Shown piece by piece: positions 1 through 6,154 of a stretch of 10,648 bases of DNA. The first letter of the stretch is position 1. Each line of letters opens with the position of its first letter. This DNA comes from an uncultured Clostridia bacterium (GTDB taxonomy: Bacteria > Bacillota_A > Clostridia > TANB77 > CAG-508). A model generated the notes under the pieces. It was not told the origin of the DNA. It saw nothing but the letters and a program-made list of their open reading frames with translations, and ran no database searches. A program made the translations under genes and the position numbers. The DNA is taken from the NCBI GenBank assembly GCA_947628465.1, contig CANQZZ010000039.1:1-10648 (forward strand). The letters are read 5' to 3'.

Positions 1-485
1 GATTTCTTCTGTAATTCCTTATTCTGGATAGTTACATCATCAATCATCCGTGGAGTCTGCATTCTAATCTTGATATTTTTCTTTGTTAAAGGTAATTCAA
101 ATTCCATTAAAGATGAAATATCTTGTAGATTGCAGTATGTTACATTCATATCATCAATATTCATGTAGTCAGCCATTGCTGTCATACAATACGGGCAAGT
201 GGTTTGGAACTCATATCTTGAACCATATGTAGCCACTCTTAATTTTAATAACAAATACTGATAATCTGCCAGGCACATATCATAAGATGAAATTCCTGGG
301 TTTTCTACAAAACAATCATCTATAATCTCGCATAGTGTTCTATAAGGTCTATCTGAACGAGATAATCTTTGCATTTCATGCAGTGTTGTCATAGATTTTA
401 ACTTGACAACTGGGTTTACTTTCTGTGAATATACTAAACCTTTTGATGGCAAAGTAAATTCTTCAGCTATCGTGTAATTATTCAC
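1..485 (-). CDS. T4 gp26/gp51-like baseplate assembly protein, 3'-truncated by window edge
   Basis: The frame is open from a GTG at 485-483 to the window edge, giving 161 visible codons with no stop. GTG is chosen because AGGAG lies 8 bases upstream, while the nearby ATG at 492-490 runs into a stop after two codons in another frame. The protein begins NNYTIAEEFTLPSKGLVY and carries KLKSMTTLHEMQRLS near residues 29-42 and a CPYC pair at C97/C100, probably half of a zinc-binding site. The LPSKG start, the MTT-x-E-M segment, an IIDDC segment and the CxxC pair resemble the gp26/gp51-type baseplate proteins of T4-like and jumbo phages, which act in baseplate hub assembly. This is from memory of the family, not a search. 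Position after sheath, tube and the SWIM gene fits a baseplate role. The C-terminus lies outside the window. Confidence 0.6.
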   Translation of the reverse strand, partial: MNNYTIAEEFTLPSKGLVYSQKVNPVVKLKSMTTLHEMQRLSRSDRPYRTLCEIIDDCFVENPGISSYDMCLADYQYLLLKLRVATYGSRYEFQTTCPYCMTAMADYMNIDDMNVTYCNLQDISSLMEFELPLTKKNIKIRMQTPRMIDDVTIQNKELQKK

Positions 486-503
486 GATTTCATCTCCTTA
501 AAA

Positions 504-535
504 GTATATTGCTTATATTATATAATACAATATAC
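504..535. repeat. AT-rich dyad upstream of the baseplate-type gene
   Basis: Eight-base inverted arms, GTATATTG at 504-511 and CAATATAC at 528-535, enclose a perfect 12-base palindrome TATTATATAATA at 516-527. The dyad lies 18 to 50 bases ahead of the GTG start at 485. It could be an operator, part of a promoter or a weak RNA hairpin. It has no U-tract that would make it a terminator. Confidence 0.45.
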
Positions 536-559
536 CAGGAGGAATAATAGTATTTTCAA
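529..559 (-). promoter_or_regulatory. possible sigma70-type promoter for the baseplate-type gene
   Basis: On the minus strand TTGAAA (559-554) is followed 19 bases later by TGG-TATATT (-10-like box 534-529, with an extended -10 TG). The spacing is longer than ideal and the box overlaps the dyad at 504-535. It precedes the GTG start by about 45 bases. It is a pattern match only, in very AT-rich DNA where such boxes occur by chance. Confidence 0.3.
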
Positions 560-562
560 CTA

Positions 563-1378
563 TTACAACTCATCGTCTGGATTTTCCAAAGGAATCTGGT
601 CGGGGTTATCTCTACTACTTGCAAATTGAATACCAGACTGGTTTCCTTTCTGAAATCTTGTTCTCTGCTGATTATAAGTATTAGCAGCGCTAATAGTATC
701 GGAATCAGTTGCAAGTTCATCACTATTATTATTTATATCATCAAATGATAGTTGTACTGGCTCTTCATATTCTTTCCCGTATATTGCAGGATAAATAATA
801 TCTGCATATAACCTTTGATAATGTTGCTCCATATACTTTATATAGTTATTTATTACTCTTGCAACCCTTAAAACCCAGCTATTATTTGATAAAACTAGAA
901 GGACGTGTTTGCATCCACTGCCTAGAGTATCGTGTGGATTAGTTATGTTGGAAGGTCTTGTTTCTGGTTCTCCACTATTCTGACCTTGCTGGGTTCTATA
1001 ATATCTAAATCTATACTGAAAATCTGGGCAAGTACAATCAATTAGTACGTCACTACTATTAAAAGCATCAATACACGCTTTTGAAATTTCTCTTAAGGTA
1101 CAAACGCCATTATTCCTTTGTACATAATTCCTAAGTAATTCTAAAAGACCGATATAAGTAATTTTTACTTTATAATCATCTGTTTCTCCATGAACGGGAA
1201 TATCTATAGTAAGAGCGTCTTTCTTGAATAGTTTATCCATGTCTATGCCATTCATGGAAGCTACTGTATTTTGTACTTTTGATTTTTTTCTTCTTTCGAA
1301 CCTCTGCTTACCTTTTACGGAGGATCTTGATTTATTCAAGAATTGATTTCTATTATCTTCAAAAAGAAAATGCTTCAA
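563..1378 (-). CDS. SWIM zinc-finger protein of the tail operon, function unknown
   Basis: 271 residues. The start is a TTG at 1378-1376, supported by AAAGGAGG six bases upstream. The stop is TAA followed directly by TAG. Residues 1-35 are strongly basic. Residues 110-160 hold a SWIM-type metal-binding pattern: C115-T-C117-PDF, then C156-K-H158, with a long 38-residue spacer containing SGEPETRPSNITNPHDTLG. A helical segment follows (SNNSWVLRVARVINNYIKYM, residues 164-183), and the last 60 residues are polar, rich in N, D and S, and probably disordered. SWIM fingers are known to bind DNA or protein, for example in SWI2/SNF2 and MuDR-type proteins. I recall similar proteins in jumbo-phage structural regions without an assigned function. 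Location between tube and a baseplate-type gene suggests a tail or baseplate assembly factor, or a minor virion protein, but this is inference. Confidence 0.75.
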   Translation of the reverse strand: MKHFLFEDNRNQFLNKSRSSVKGKQRFERRKKSKVQNTVASMNGIDMDKLFKKDALTIDIPVHGETDDYKVKITYIGLLELLRNYVQRNNGVCTLREISKACIDAFNSSDVLIDCTCPDFQYRFRYYRTQQGQNSGEPETRPSNITNPHDTLGSGCKHVLLVLSNNSWVLRVARVINNYIKYMEQHYQRLYADIIYPAIYGKEYEEPVQLSFDDINNNSDELATDSDTISAANTYNQQRTRFQKGNQSGIQFASSRDNPDQIPLENPDDEL

Positions 1379-1396
1379 TGTTATCCTCCTTTAAGG

Positions 1397-1425
1397 TCTA
1401 TAATTCTTTACTACTCTTAATACAA
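1397..1425 (-). promoter_or_regulatory. possible promoter between terminator and SWIM gene
   Basis: On the minus strand TTGTAT (1425-1420) and TATAGA (1402-1397) are spaced 17 bases apart, just after the terminator and about 20 bases before the TTG start. The -35-like part lies in the 12-mer AATTGTATTAAG (1427-1416), which recurs at 3956-3945. Each box matches the sigma70 consensus at only 4 of 6 positions. A promoter here would make sense because the terminator would otherwise cut off the downstream genes. Confidence 0.35.
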
Positions 1426-1430
1426 TTTTT

Positions 1431-1468
1431 AATAAAAATACTCTCGGCAAGCTATTGCCCACCGAGAG
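1431..1468 (-). terminator. rho-independent terminator after the tail tube gene
   Basis: On the minus strand CTCTCGG (1468-1462) pairs perfectly with CCGAGAG (1447-1441). A second, alternative pairing GGCAA/TTGCC lies inside. The stem is followed at once by TATTTTTATT (1440-1431), the U-tract expected of a minus-strand terminator. It begins 37 bases after the tube stop codon. It probably lets the abundant tube mRNA end here, with read-through or a new promoter serving the SWIM and baseplate-type genes. Confidence 0.85.
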
Positions 1469-1504
1469 TAATTAAAACATATCTTATTTTACAGGCAAAC
1501 TGTA

Positions 1505-2113
1505 TTATAAGTTAACTTGTGCTGTAGTTTCTGGAATAATAGAAGTATCAAGTTTCGCCCAATCATATTCGATAGTACAACTTACTTCGTGCTTATCACC
1601 GTTATCATTGGTATACTCACCTTCAGAAATACCAGAAATCCAACACCCACCAAGGATCCATTTTCTATGAGGAGCATAATAGTCTGGTGGATATTCAATT
1701 AAGAATCCTTGCTTCTTATAAGGAGTTCTTTGTAAGCTGGCTACCTTCTCTGTGTATACATTATAGCTCATGTTTTGCCAAGCCATAAGAATTGACTTTA
1801 CATCAGCGCCAATAAAATCGTTAAATCTTAAAGTACCATTACCAAACTGTGGTAGTCCTGCATACTTTAATGTATTGTTGCCTCTCTTAATCTCAACTGC
1901 TGTTTGAGTAAAGTGAGGAATAAATGCCGAGGTTACGGATAAACGAAGCATATTCTGAGCGTCTTTAATTTTTGCGTTAGCTTCATTTCCAATCATACCA
2001 GGTCTAATTAGATCATCTATATCAGCCACAATAAATTCGTAGTTATTATTTCTTTGAACTTCAAATAATTCAGGCCTATCTGCAAGATGATAAGTACCTA
2101 TCTGTTCTGGCAT
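1505..2113 (-). CDS. tail tube protein (T4 gp19-like)
   Basis: 202 residues, starting at ATG 2113 with AGGAAGGTGA seven bases upstream and ending in TAA. The protein stacks into the hexameric rings of the inner tail tube, around which the sheath contracts. Features I associate with gp19-like tubes of large phages are FIVADIDDLIRPG (27-39), LRLSVTSAFIPHFTQ (56-70), the RGNNTLKYAG segment (77-86), DFIGAD (99-104), AWQNMSYNVYTEKV (111-124) and GCWISGISEGEY (156-167). Length is close to that of T4 gp19. It lies downstream of the sheath, as in T4, but separated from it by the inserted endonuclease gene. A doubled TATAAATA box precedes it and a strong terminator follows, so it could be made as its own abundant late transcript. 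Confidence 0.9.
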   Translation of the reverse strand: MPEQIGTYHLADRPELFEVQRNNNYEFIVADIDDLIRPGMIGNEANAKIKDAQNMLRLSVTSAFIPHFTQTAVEIKRGNNTLKYAGLPQFGNGTLRFNDFIGADVKSILMAWQNMSYNVYTEKVASLQRTPYKKQGFLIEYPPDYYAPHRKWILGGCWISGISEGEYTNDNGDKHEVSCTIEYDWAKLDTSIIPETTAQVNL

Positions 2114-2180
2114 TAGTTAATCACCTTCCTATAGGAATAAAGTTAAATATTACTAGCTAGTTATATGATTTTATACAATT

Positions 2181-2200
2181 TATTTATACTTATTTATATT
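2181..2200 (-). promoter_or_regulatory. tandem T4-type late promoter boxes ahead of tail tube gene
   Basis: Two consecutive 10-base units, AATATAAATA (2200-2191) and AGTATAAATA (2190-2181), each contain TATAAATA, the T4 late-promoter -10 consensus. They overlap the last codons and the stop of the endonuclease gene and lie about 70 bases ahead of the tube ATG. I found no other exact minus-strand copy in the window. Whether this phage uses a gp55-like late sigma factor cannot be seen here. Confidence 0.5.
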
Positions 2201-3875
2201 CAAAAACTGATTGTCCGCAATCATATATTTCTACAAACCCGTTTTGCCTCATTATATCTTCATTGTTAGTTCCTTTTCCAAAGTTTGTGCCTATTAACTG
2301 ATCTGCACCTCTTGACCTGAGTAAGTTATCTGTAAAGTGTTTTTTGCCGTTGTACCAATGTTTAGACGGCTCACCATAAGTTTTTAAGCTAAAGCCAAGT
2401 TTTGTATAAACATCTCCGTTAAACTTTGAATTGTCACAATAAGATATAATGGATTTTGGATGGTAAGTATTTACAAAATACTTAAATAATCTTTCCGAAC
2501 CGCCAGTTACCATATAAGAATTTTCTGAACACAACCTTAGTAATTCGTATTCATAGCTTTTGTTATACCTAGGTGTTCCAAAAGTCATAACTTGAACTAA
2601 GTTACTGTTATAGTACAATCCAAGTTTTATTTTCTGTCCGTTACAAAATCCTTGTAAATGATTTCTATCTAAGAAAGTAACAAGTTCATCTTCAGAAACT
2701 TCTTTTATTTCACAATTCCGTGCGTATATAATATTTTTTCTTTTTAATAGATTTACTATCTTATCTTTACTATCCCAATCCCATACATGAATACATCTAA
2801 ATCCGTTTTCAATAGCTTTTTCTGTTTTACTCTTATGATAAAATCTATCTTTTTTATCTTTTTCTCCGAATAATCCCCAAGTGCTATTATGGGTTGCAAA
2901 AGGGTTAATTTCTATTAGAATATTTCCAACTTTGAAATCGTACGAATATCTATCTAAAACGAATTCTCTTCCATACTCTATTCCAATATCATCTAGTAGT
3001 TTTGCAAACTCTTTGTTTGGAATACTATTATTTGTAAAATTCCTTGCTTTATCTGTCATACAAGGAAAATCTACACCAAATCTTTCCAAAGAGGTTTGTC
3101 TTATTTTCTCTATGACATCAGGTGACTTTGAAGCATTATCTACGCCGTACTTTCTAAGACACGATTTTCTATATCTTTTTTTAGCTTCTTCTGTCTTATT
3201 ATAGTTAGTTTCTCCATACCTCTCTAATGATGTTGTCGCAACCCTGTCTCTATACTCTTTTGTCTTTGAATAGTGCTCAGCTCCGTATTTTTTCATACAA
3301 GTTTCTCTAGATTTTTCTTTTGTAGAATCAAGATAAGTTACATTACTAACGCCATATTTTTCTTTACAGGTGACACTAGCTTTTTCAAAAACCATCTTAT
3401 AAAAATCTTCGCATGAGCCGTATCTAATAACTATATTTTTTCTTTTTGTTTCCTGAACTTGTTTAGACTGTGAAGGAGCATCTACACCGTATTTTTCTTG
3501 ACAAGTAGTCCTTCTTTTCTCATTAGCAATTACTTTTTCTTCTTCCGATTTATCTAAAAGAGTTTTAATCCTTTTATTTGAAATCTCTTTTCTTTCATCT
3601 TCAGATTTATTCCAATAAGTCTCGCTTACCTTTTCGGACCAATACTTTAAGTAATTATCAAAAGAACCATATTCTTTTGCGAGAGTTCCTTTAATTATTT
3701 TTGCAACATCTTTTCTTGTCTTAACTATACCCCAATGTTCAGACAGCCTTTTTAATTCCAATGGAGTAACACTAAAGTATTCTGTACAATCTTTGGTATT
3801 GTGAGATAAGTAGTAAGGTTCAAATTCTTCTTTACTGATTCTTTTCAATAAAGGTTCAATACTTATTCTTCTCAT
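2190..3875 (-). CDS. free-standing homing endonuclease: HTH, 23-residue repeats, EDxHD-like nuclease, Mom/GNAT-like C-terminus
   Basis: 561 residues, from ATG 3875 (GGGGAG eight bases upstream) to TAA. An N-terminal segment (residues 18-55, with YFSVTPLELKRLSEHWGI) looks like a helix-turn-helix. Residues 123-282 form seven repeats of 22-23 residues with the core T-C-x-x-K-Y-G. Residues 287-370 resemble the Vsr/EDxHD nuclease fold: NKEF (E289), SYDFKVG (D313), IEINPFATHN (E322, H329) and HVWDWD (363-368). Residues about 385-561, with NHLQG, VMTFGTPRYN, GGSERLFKYF and KLGF, resemble the Mom/GNAT-like domain often fused to phage homing endonucleases. Such proteins cut alleles lacking the gene so that repair copies it in. 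Its place between sheath and tube, normally adjacent, fits insertion by homing. The hairpin at 3887-3930 probably limits its translation. The domain calls are from memory of families. Confidence 0.8.
   Translation of the reverse strand: MRRISIEPLLKRISKEEFEPYYLSHNTKDCTEYFSVTPLELKRLSEHWGIVKTRKDVAKIIKGTLAKEYGSFDNYLKYWSEKVSETYWNKSEDERKEISNKRIKTLLDKSEEEKVIANEKRRTTCQEKYGVDAPSQSKQVQETKRKNIVIRYGSCEDFYKMVFEKASVTCKEKYGVSNVTYLDSTKEKSRETCMKKYGAEHYSKTKEYRDRVATTSLERYGETNYNKTEEAKKRYRKSCLRKYGVDNASKSPDVIEKIRQTSLERFGVDFPCMTDKARNFTNNSIPNKEFAKLLDDIGIEYGREFVLDRYSYDFKVGNILIEINPFATHNSTWGLFGEKDKKDRFYHKSKTEKAIENGFRCIHVWDWDSKDKIVNLLKRKNIIYARNCEIKEVSEDELVTFLDRNHLQGFCNGQKIKLGLYYNSNLVQVMTFGTPRYNKSYEYELLRLCSENSYMVTGGSERLFKYFVNTYHPKSIISYCDNSKFNGDVYTKLGFSLKTYGEPSKHWYNGKKHFTDNLLRSRGADQLIGTNFGKGTNNEDIMRQNGFVEIYDCGQSVFEYK
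3030..3509 (-). repeat. seven 23-residue protein repeats inside the endonuclease gene
   Basis: The conserved tyrosine or phenylalanine of the K/R-Y/F-G core falls at residues 129, 152, 174, 197, 220, 243 and 266: steps of 23, 22, 23, 23, 23 and 23. Examples are TTCQEKYGVDAPSQSK, VTCKEKYGVSNVTYLD, KSCLRKYGVDNASKSP and QTSLERFGVDF. Most units have T or S then C or S four to five residues before the Y, and a charged helix-like second half. Such repeats are common in phage homing endonucleases and probably contact DNA one after another. Confidence 0.85.
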
Positions 3876-3886
3876 AAATCATACTC

Positions 3887-3930
3887 CCCATGCTTGGAAA
3901 CTCAGCGGGCCGGCCAGCACCAAGCATGGG
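3887..3930 (-). promoter_or_regulatory. GC-rich hairpin covering the endonuclease ribosome-binding site
   Basis: On the minus strand CCCATGCTTGG (3930-3920) pairs perfectly over 11 bases with CCAAGCATGGG (3897-3887). The 22-base loop contains the palindrome GGCCGGCC (3915-3908), itself flanked by a short GC/GG stem. The last three G of the stem are part of the GGGGAG ribosome-binding site (3889-3884) of the endonuclease. Read-through transcripts from the sheath gene would therefore hide that site. A competing pairing, GGAAAC (3935-3930) with GTTTCC (3901-3896), is mutually exclusive with the main stem. There is no U-tract, so it is not a standard terminator. Hairpins that mask the ribosome-binding site are established for T4 homing endonucleases such as I-TevI. 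Confidence 0.7.
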
Positions 3931-3944
3931 TTTCCGATTTAACA

Positions 3945-3956
3945 CTTAATACAATT
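3945..3956 (-). repeat. 12-base motif AATTGTATTAAG, copy ahead of the endonuclease
   Basis: The minus-strand 12-mer AATTGTATTAAG just after the sheath stop is identical to that at 1427-1416 ahead of the SWIM gene. Related TTGTATTA or TTGTATAA sequences lie in the gaps at about 523-530 and 2170-2177. It may be a shared transcription signal. Two partly similar copies also fall in coding DNA (about 6600 and 6960), so chance in AT-rich sequence is not excluded. Confidence 0.4.
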
Positions 3957-3961
3957 ATCTA

Positions 3962-6121
3962 TTATTCAAAAGTTACTTCATTATCTTGTAGGATAACGTT
4001 TATAAAGAAACGTTCTACTGGATAAATCGGATAGAGAATTATCTTAAAGCAAAATGTTGCGTGTCTACCATATTGAGGGTGGTCTTTGTTAATAGCTAAT
4101 TGATATCCACTAATTCCGTAACCACTCTGCATTCTATCCAGTGTTGGCATAATACCAGCCTGAATATTTGTCCATAATTGTTCACTATTTGGTTCAAAAG
4201 TTAAGCGTCTACAAACAGTATAGCATAATTTCTTAATATCACTTACAAGGTTTCTAATGCTAAGGAATGAAGTTGCCTGAGTTGAGGTGTTATCCTCATT
4301 CTTTATAAGAGTTCTATTACCCCATATAGCTTGACCGTATGGACGAATATTTGTAATTGGGTTGATATAAATACCGGATGTATGCTCAGTTGACATCTTA
4401 TCAGCTACTCCGTTTGGAATATCGGTTATAATTCCGTCAGAAGCTAGATGCTGTACCATGCCTCTGGTTACGCCAGCTACTGCCATCCAGTTTGCATAAG
4501 TCTTTATCGAATCAGCGAGTGAAGTAAGATATGCAAAACTTGCTGGCATAATAACTGTAGTTGCGGGTGCTGCTAAATCTTTCTCGTCTGGCCCAAATTC
4601 TCTATATTGTGAATATTCATCAGTAGAAACTCTTGTATATTTGCACCATGGTGTAAACATTGCTGCATAAGAGTTTTCAGGAGTTGAAGTGAAAGAATTA
4701 TCATGAGTTACCTGATAATATAAACTATCTTCTTTATCGATATTCATGTTTCTCTCTGGCATATAAGTATGGTCAATAAGAGCAACACAATCTCCTCTTT
4801 GGTAAGCAAGATTTTTCATCTTAGTTACAAGCTCACCGTTTCTATACTCGTAAACAGGATAACCTCCAGAGGTAAGATACTTTACACTGTAATTACCCTT
4901 ATCAATTAAGCCGTCTTCGGCTGAAACATCGTATACGTTATTAGATAAAGCATTGTACATATCTGCTACAGTAGTGCCAGAAAGCTTTTCAAAATAGGGA
5001 TATTTATCATTATCAGTGTTGAATGTTTCTGTGGCGCTAATATTAACTACACCTTTAACAAGATATGTTGATTTACCGTTGCCTCTTGCATAATTATTTG
5101 CCCACTCGGAAGAGATAAAGTAACTACTTTCATCTACTTTGAATAAATCTGTGTTCTCACCAGCACTGAGATCTACTATCTTATATACAACTGCACCCTT
5201 CTTAAAGTCTTCTCCTTCTTCAGAAAGAACTCTAAAACCTCTGTCATCAGAAGTTGGAACAGCGAATTTATCTTTTTCAAATGTAGGATTTCCTTCTCCT
5301 ACAGGAGTTTCGATAAACTCGAAATATTTATGAGCATTTTCATCTTTATAGAAATAAATAATACTATCCTCAGGCTTTGTAGATATCTTATCTTCTACTA
5401 TACCATCTATTGTTTTTTCTACTGTATTGTTGTCTTCAACCTTTGTAAAAGTCCAACCTTCGATAACCTCTGGATTAGTCTCACTCATTTTTACACTTCT
5501 TGTATAATACGTAGTTCCTGCATCATACTTTGTTCCATTAGCTGGAAGAAGCATAAAAGTTGGGGCTGTAGCACTTGTAATATGTTTGTAAGAGTCGGCC
5601 AGCTGAACATAGTTTGTGTATACTGTTTCCCAATTGTCTGGCTTATCATCGGTCTTGATAGGTGTTGTACTTAGCTCCTCGTCCCTATTTACTCTTTCAA
5701 ATAAAACAGGGAGACCAGCAGCAAGAAGTTCTTTTGCCATAATATACCCAGGGTCGTACTCACCTTTATGGAACATAACTCCGCTAAATGGGATTGAAAA
5801 CTCTGAAAATCCTTCTGGGCCATTTACTGTAGACACAGATGTGTCAGCATATAGCTGGTCTTTATCAAACTGTACACCAATAGTGCCACAAGCGGATTCA
5901 AATTCTGATACACTTGTAAACAAGGTTGGCTTAAATGGTTCTATTCCTTTATATTCAGAAGATATTATTTCATTTGTATCTTCGTCTCTTTCTATATCAA
6001 AAATACTATCATTTATGTTCGGGTCTATGCATACAAAACCAGGTACATAAACAACATCTGTCATTTCACCTAAAGACGCTTGTCTTGTATTATCTTGCTC
6101 TCTTATTTCAATGTATGGCAT
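3962..6121 (-). CDS. contractile tail sheath protein (T4 gp18-like)
   Basis: 719 residues, ATG 6121 with AGGAG about eight bases upstream; stop TAA followed directly by TAG. The sheath subunits surround the tail tube and contract to drive it through the host envelope. The N-terminus has DVVYVPGFVCID (22-33), typical of sheath proteins. The conserved C-terminal half includes TTVIMPASFAYLTSLADS (521-538), NWMAVAGVTRGMV (544-556), INPITNIRPYGQAIWGNRTL (586-605, the usual run before the last domain), CRRLTFEPN (637-645) and W650, followed by the subunit-linking C-terminal strand region. T4 gp18 is 659 residues. The extra length appears to be in residues about 180-440, a Y/F/D/E-rich low-conservation region with segments such as DAGTTYYTRS, GWTFTKVED and FKKGAVVYKI, probably domains on the tail surface. 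The upstream neighbour looks like a tail-completion protein and the tube is downstream. Confidence 0.93.
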   Translation of the reverse strand: MPYIEIREQDNTRQASLGEMTDVVYVPGFVCIDPNINDSIFDIERDEDTNEIISSEYKGIEPFKPTLFTSVSEFESACGTIGVQFDKDQLYADTSVSTVNGPEGFSEFSIPFSGVMFHKGEYDPGYIMAKELLAAGLPVLFERVNRDEELSTTPIKTDDKPDNWETVYTNYVQLADSYKHITSATAPTFMLLPANGTKYDAGTTYYTRSVKMSETNPEVIEGWTFTKVEDNNTVEKTIDGIVEDKISTKPEDSIIYFYKDENAHKYFEFIETPVGEGNPTFEKDKFAVPTSDDRGFRVLSEEGEDFKKGAVVYKIVDLSAGENTDLFKVDESSYFISSEWANNYARGNGKSTYLVKGVVNISATETFNTDNDKYPYFEKLSGTTVADMYNALSNNVYDVSAEDGLIDKGNYSVKYLTSGGYPVYEYRNGELVTKMKNLAYQRGDCVALIDHTYMPERNMNIDKEDSLYYQVTHDNSFTSTPENSYAAMFTPWCKYTRVSTDEYSQYREFGPDEKDLAAPATTVIMPASFAYLTSLADSIKTYANWMAVAGVTRGMVQHLASDGIITDIPNGVADKMSTEHTSGIYINPITNIRPYGQAIWGNRTLIKNEDNTSTQATSFLSIRNLVSDIKKLCYTVCRRLTFEPNSEQLWTNIQAGIMPTLDRMQSGYGISGYQLAINKDHPQYGRHATFCFKIILYPIYPVERFFINVILQDNEVTFE

Positions 6122-6154
6122 AAATTCATCTCCTAATAATTATCATCTTTGCAA

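Noticed and set aside
2152..2161. Ten-base palindrome ACTAGCTAGT ahead of the tube gene
   Set aside because: Too short to form a hairpin with a loop, and no second copy was seen; could be chance.
3887..3930. Rho-independent terminator after the sheath gene
   Set aside because: The hairpin is strong but is followed on the minus strand by GAGTATGATTT rather than a U-tract, and it overlaps a ribosome-binding site, so a translational role is more likely.
5139..6123. Several plus-strand open frames opposite the sheath gene (for example 5330-5674 and 5616-6050)
   Set aside because: They are antisense to a confidently identified sheath gene, lack ribosome-binding sites and give low-complexity or hydrophobic translations typical of shadows of AT-rich coding DNA.
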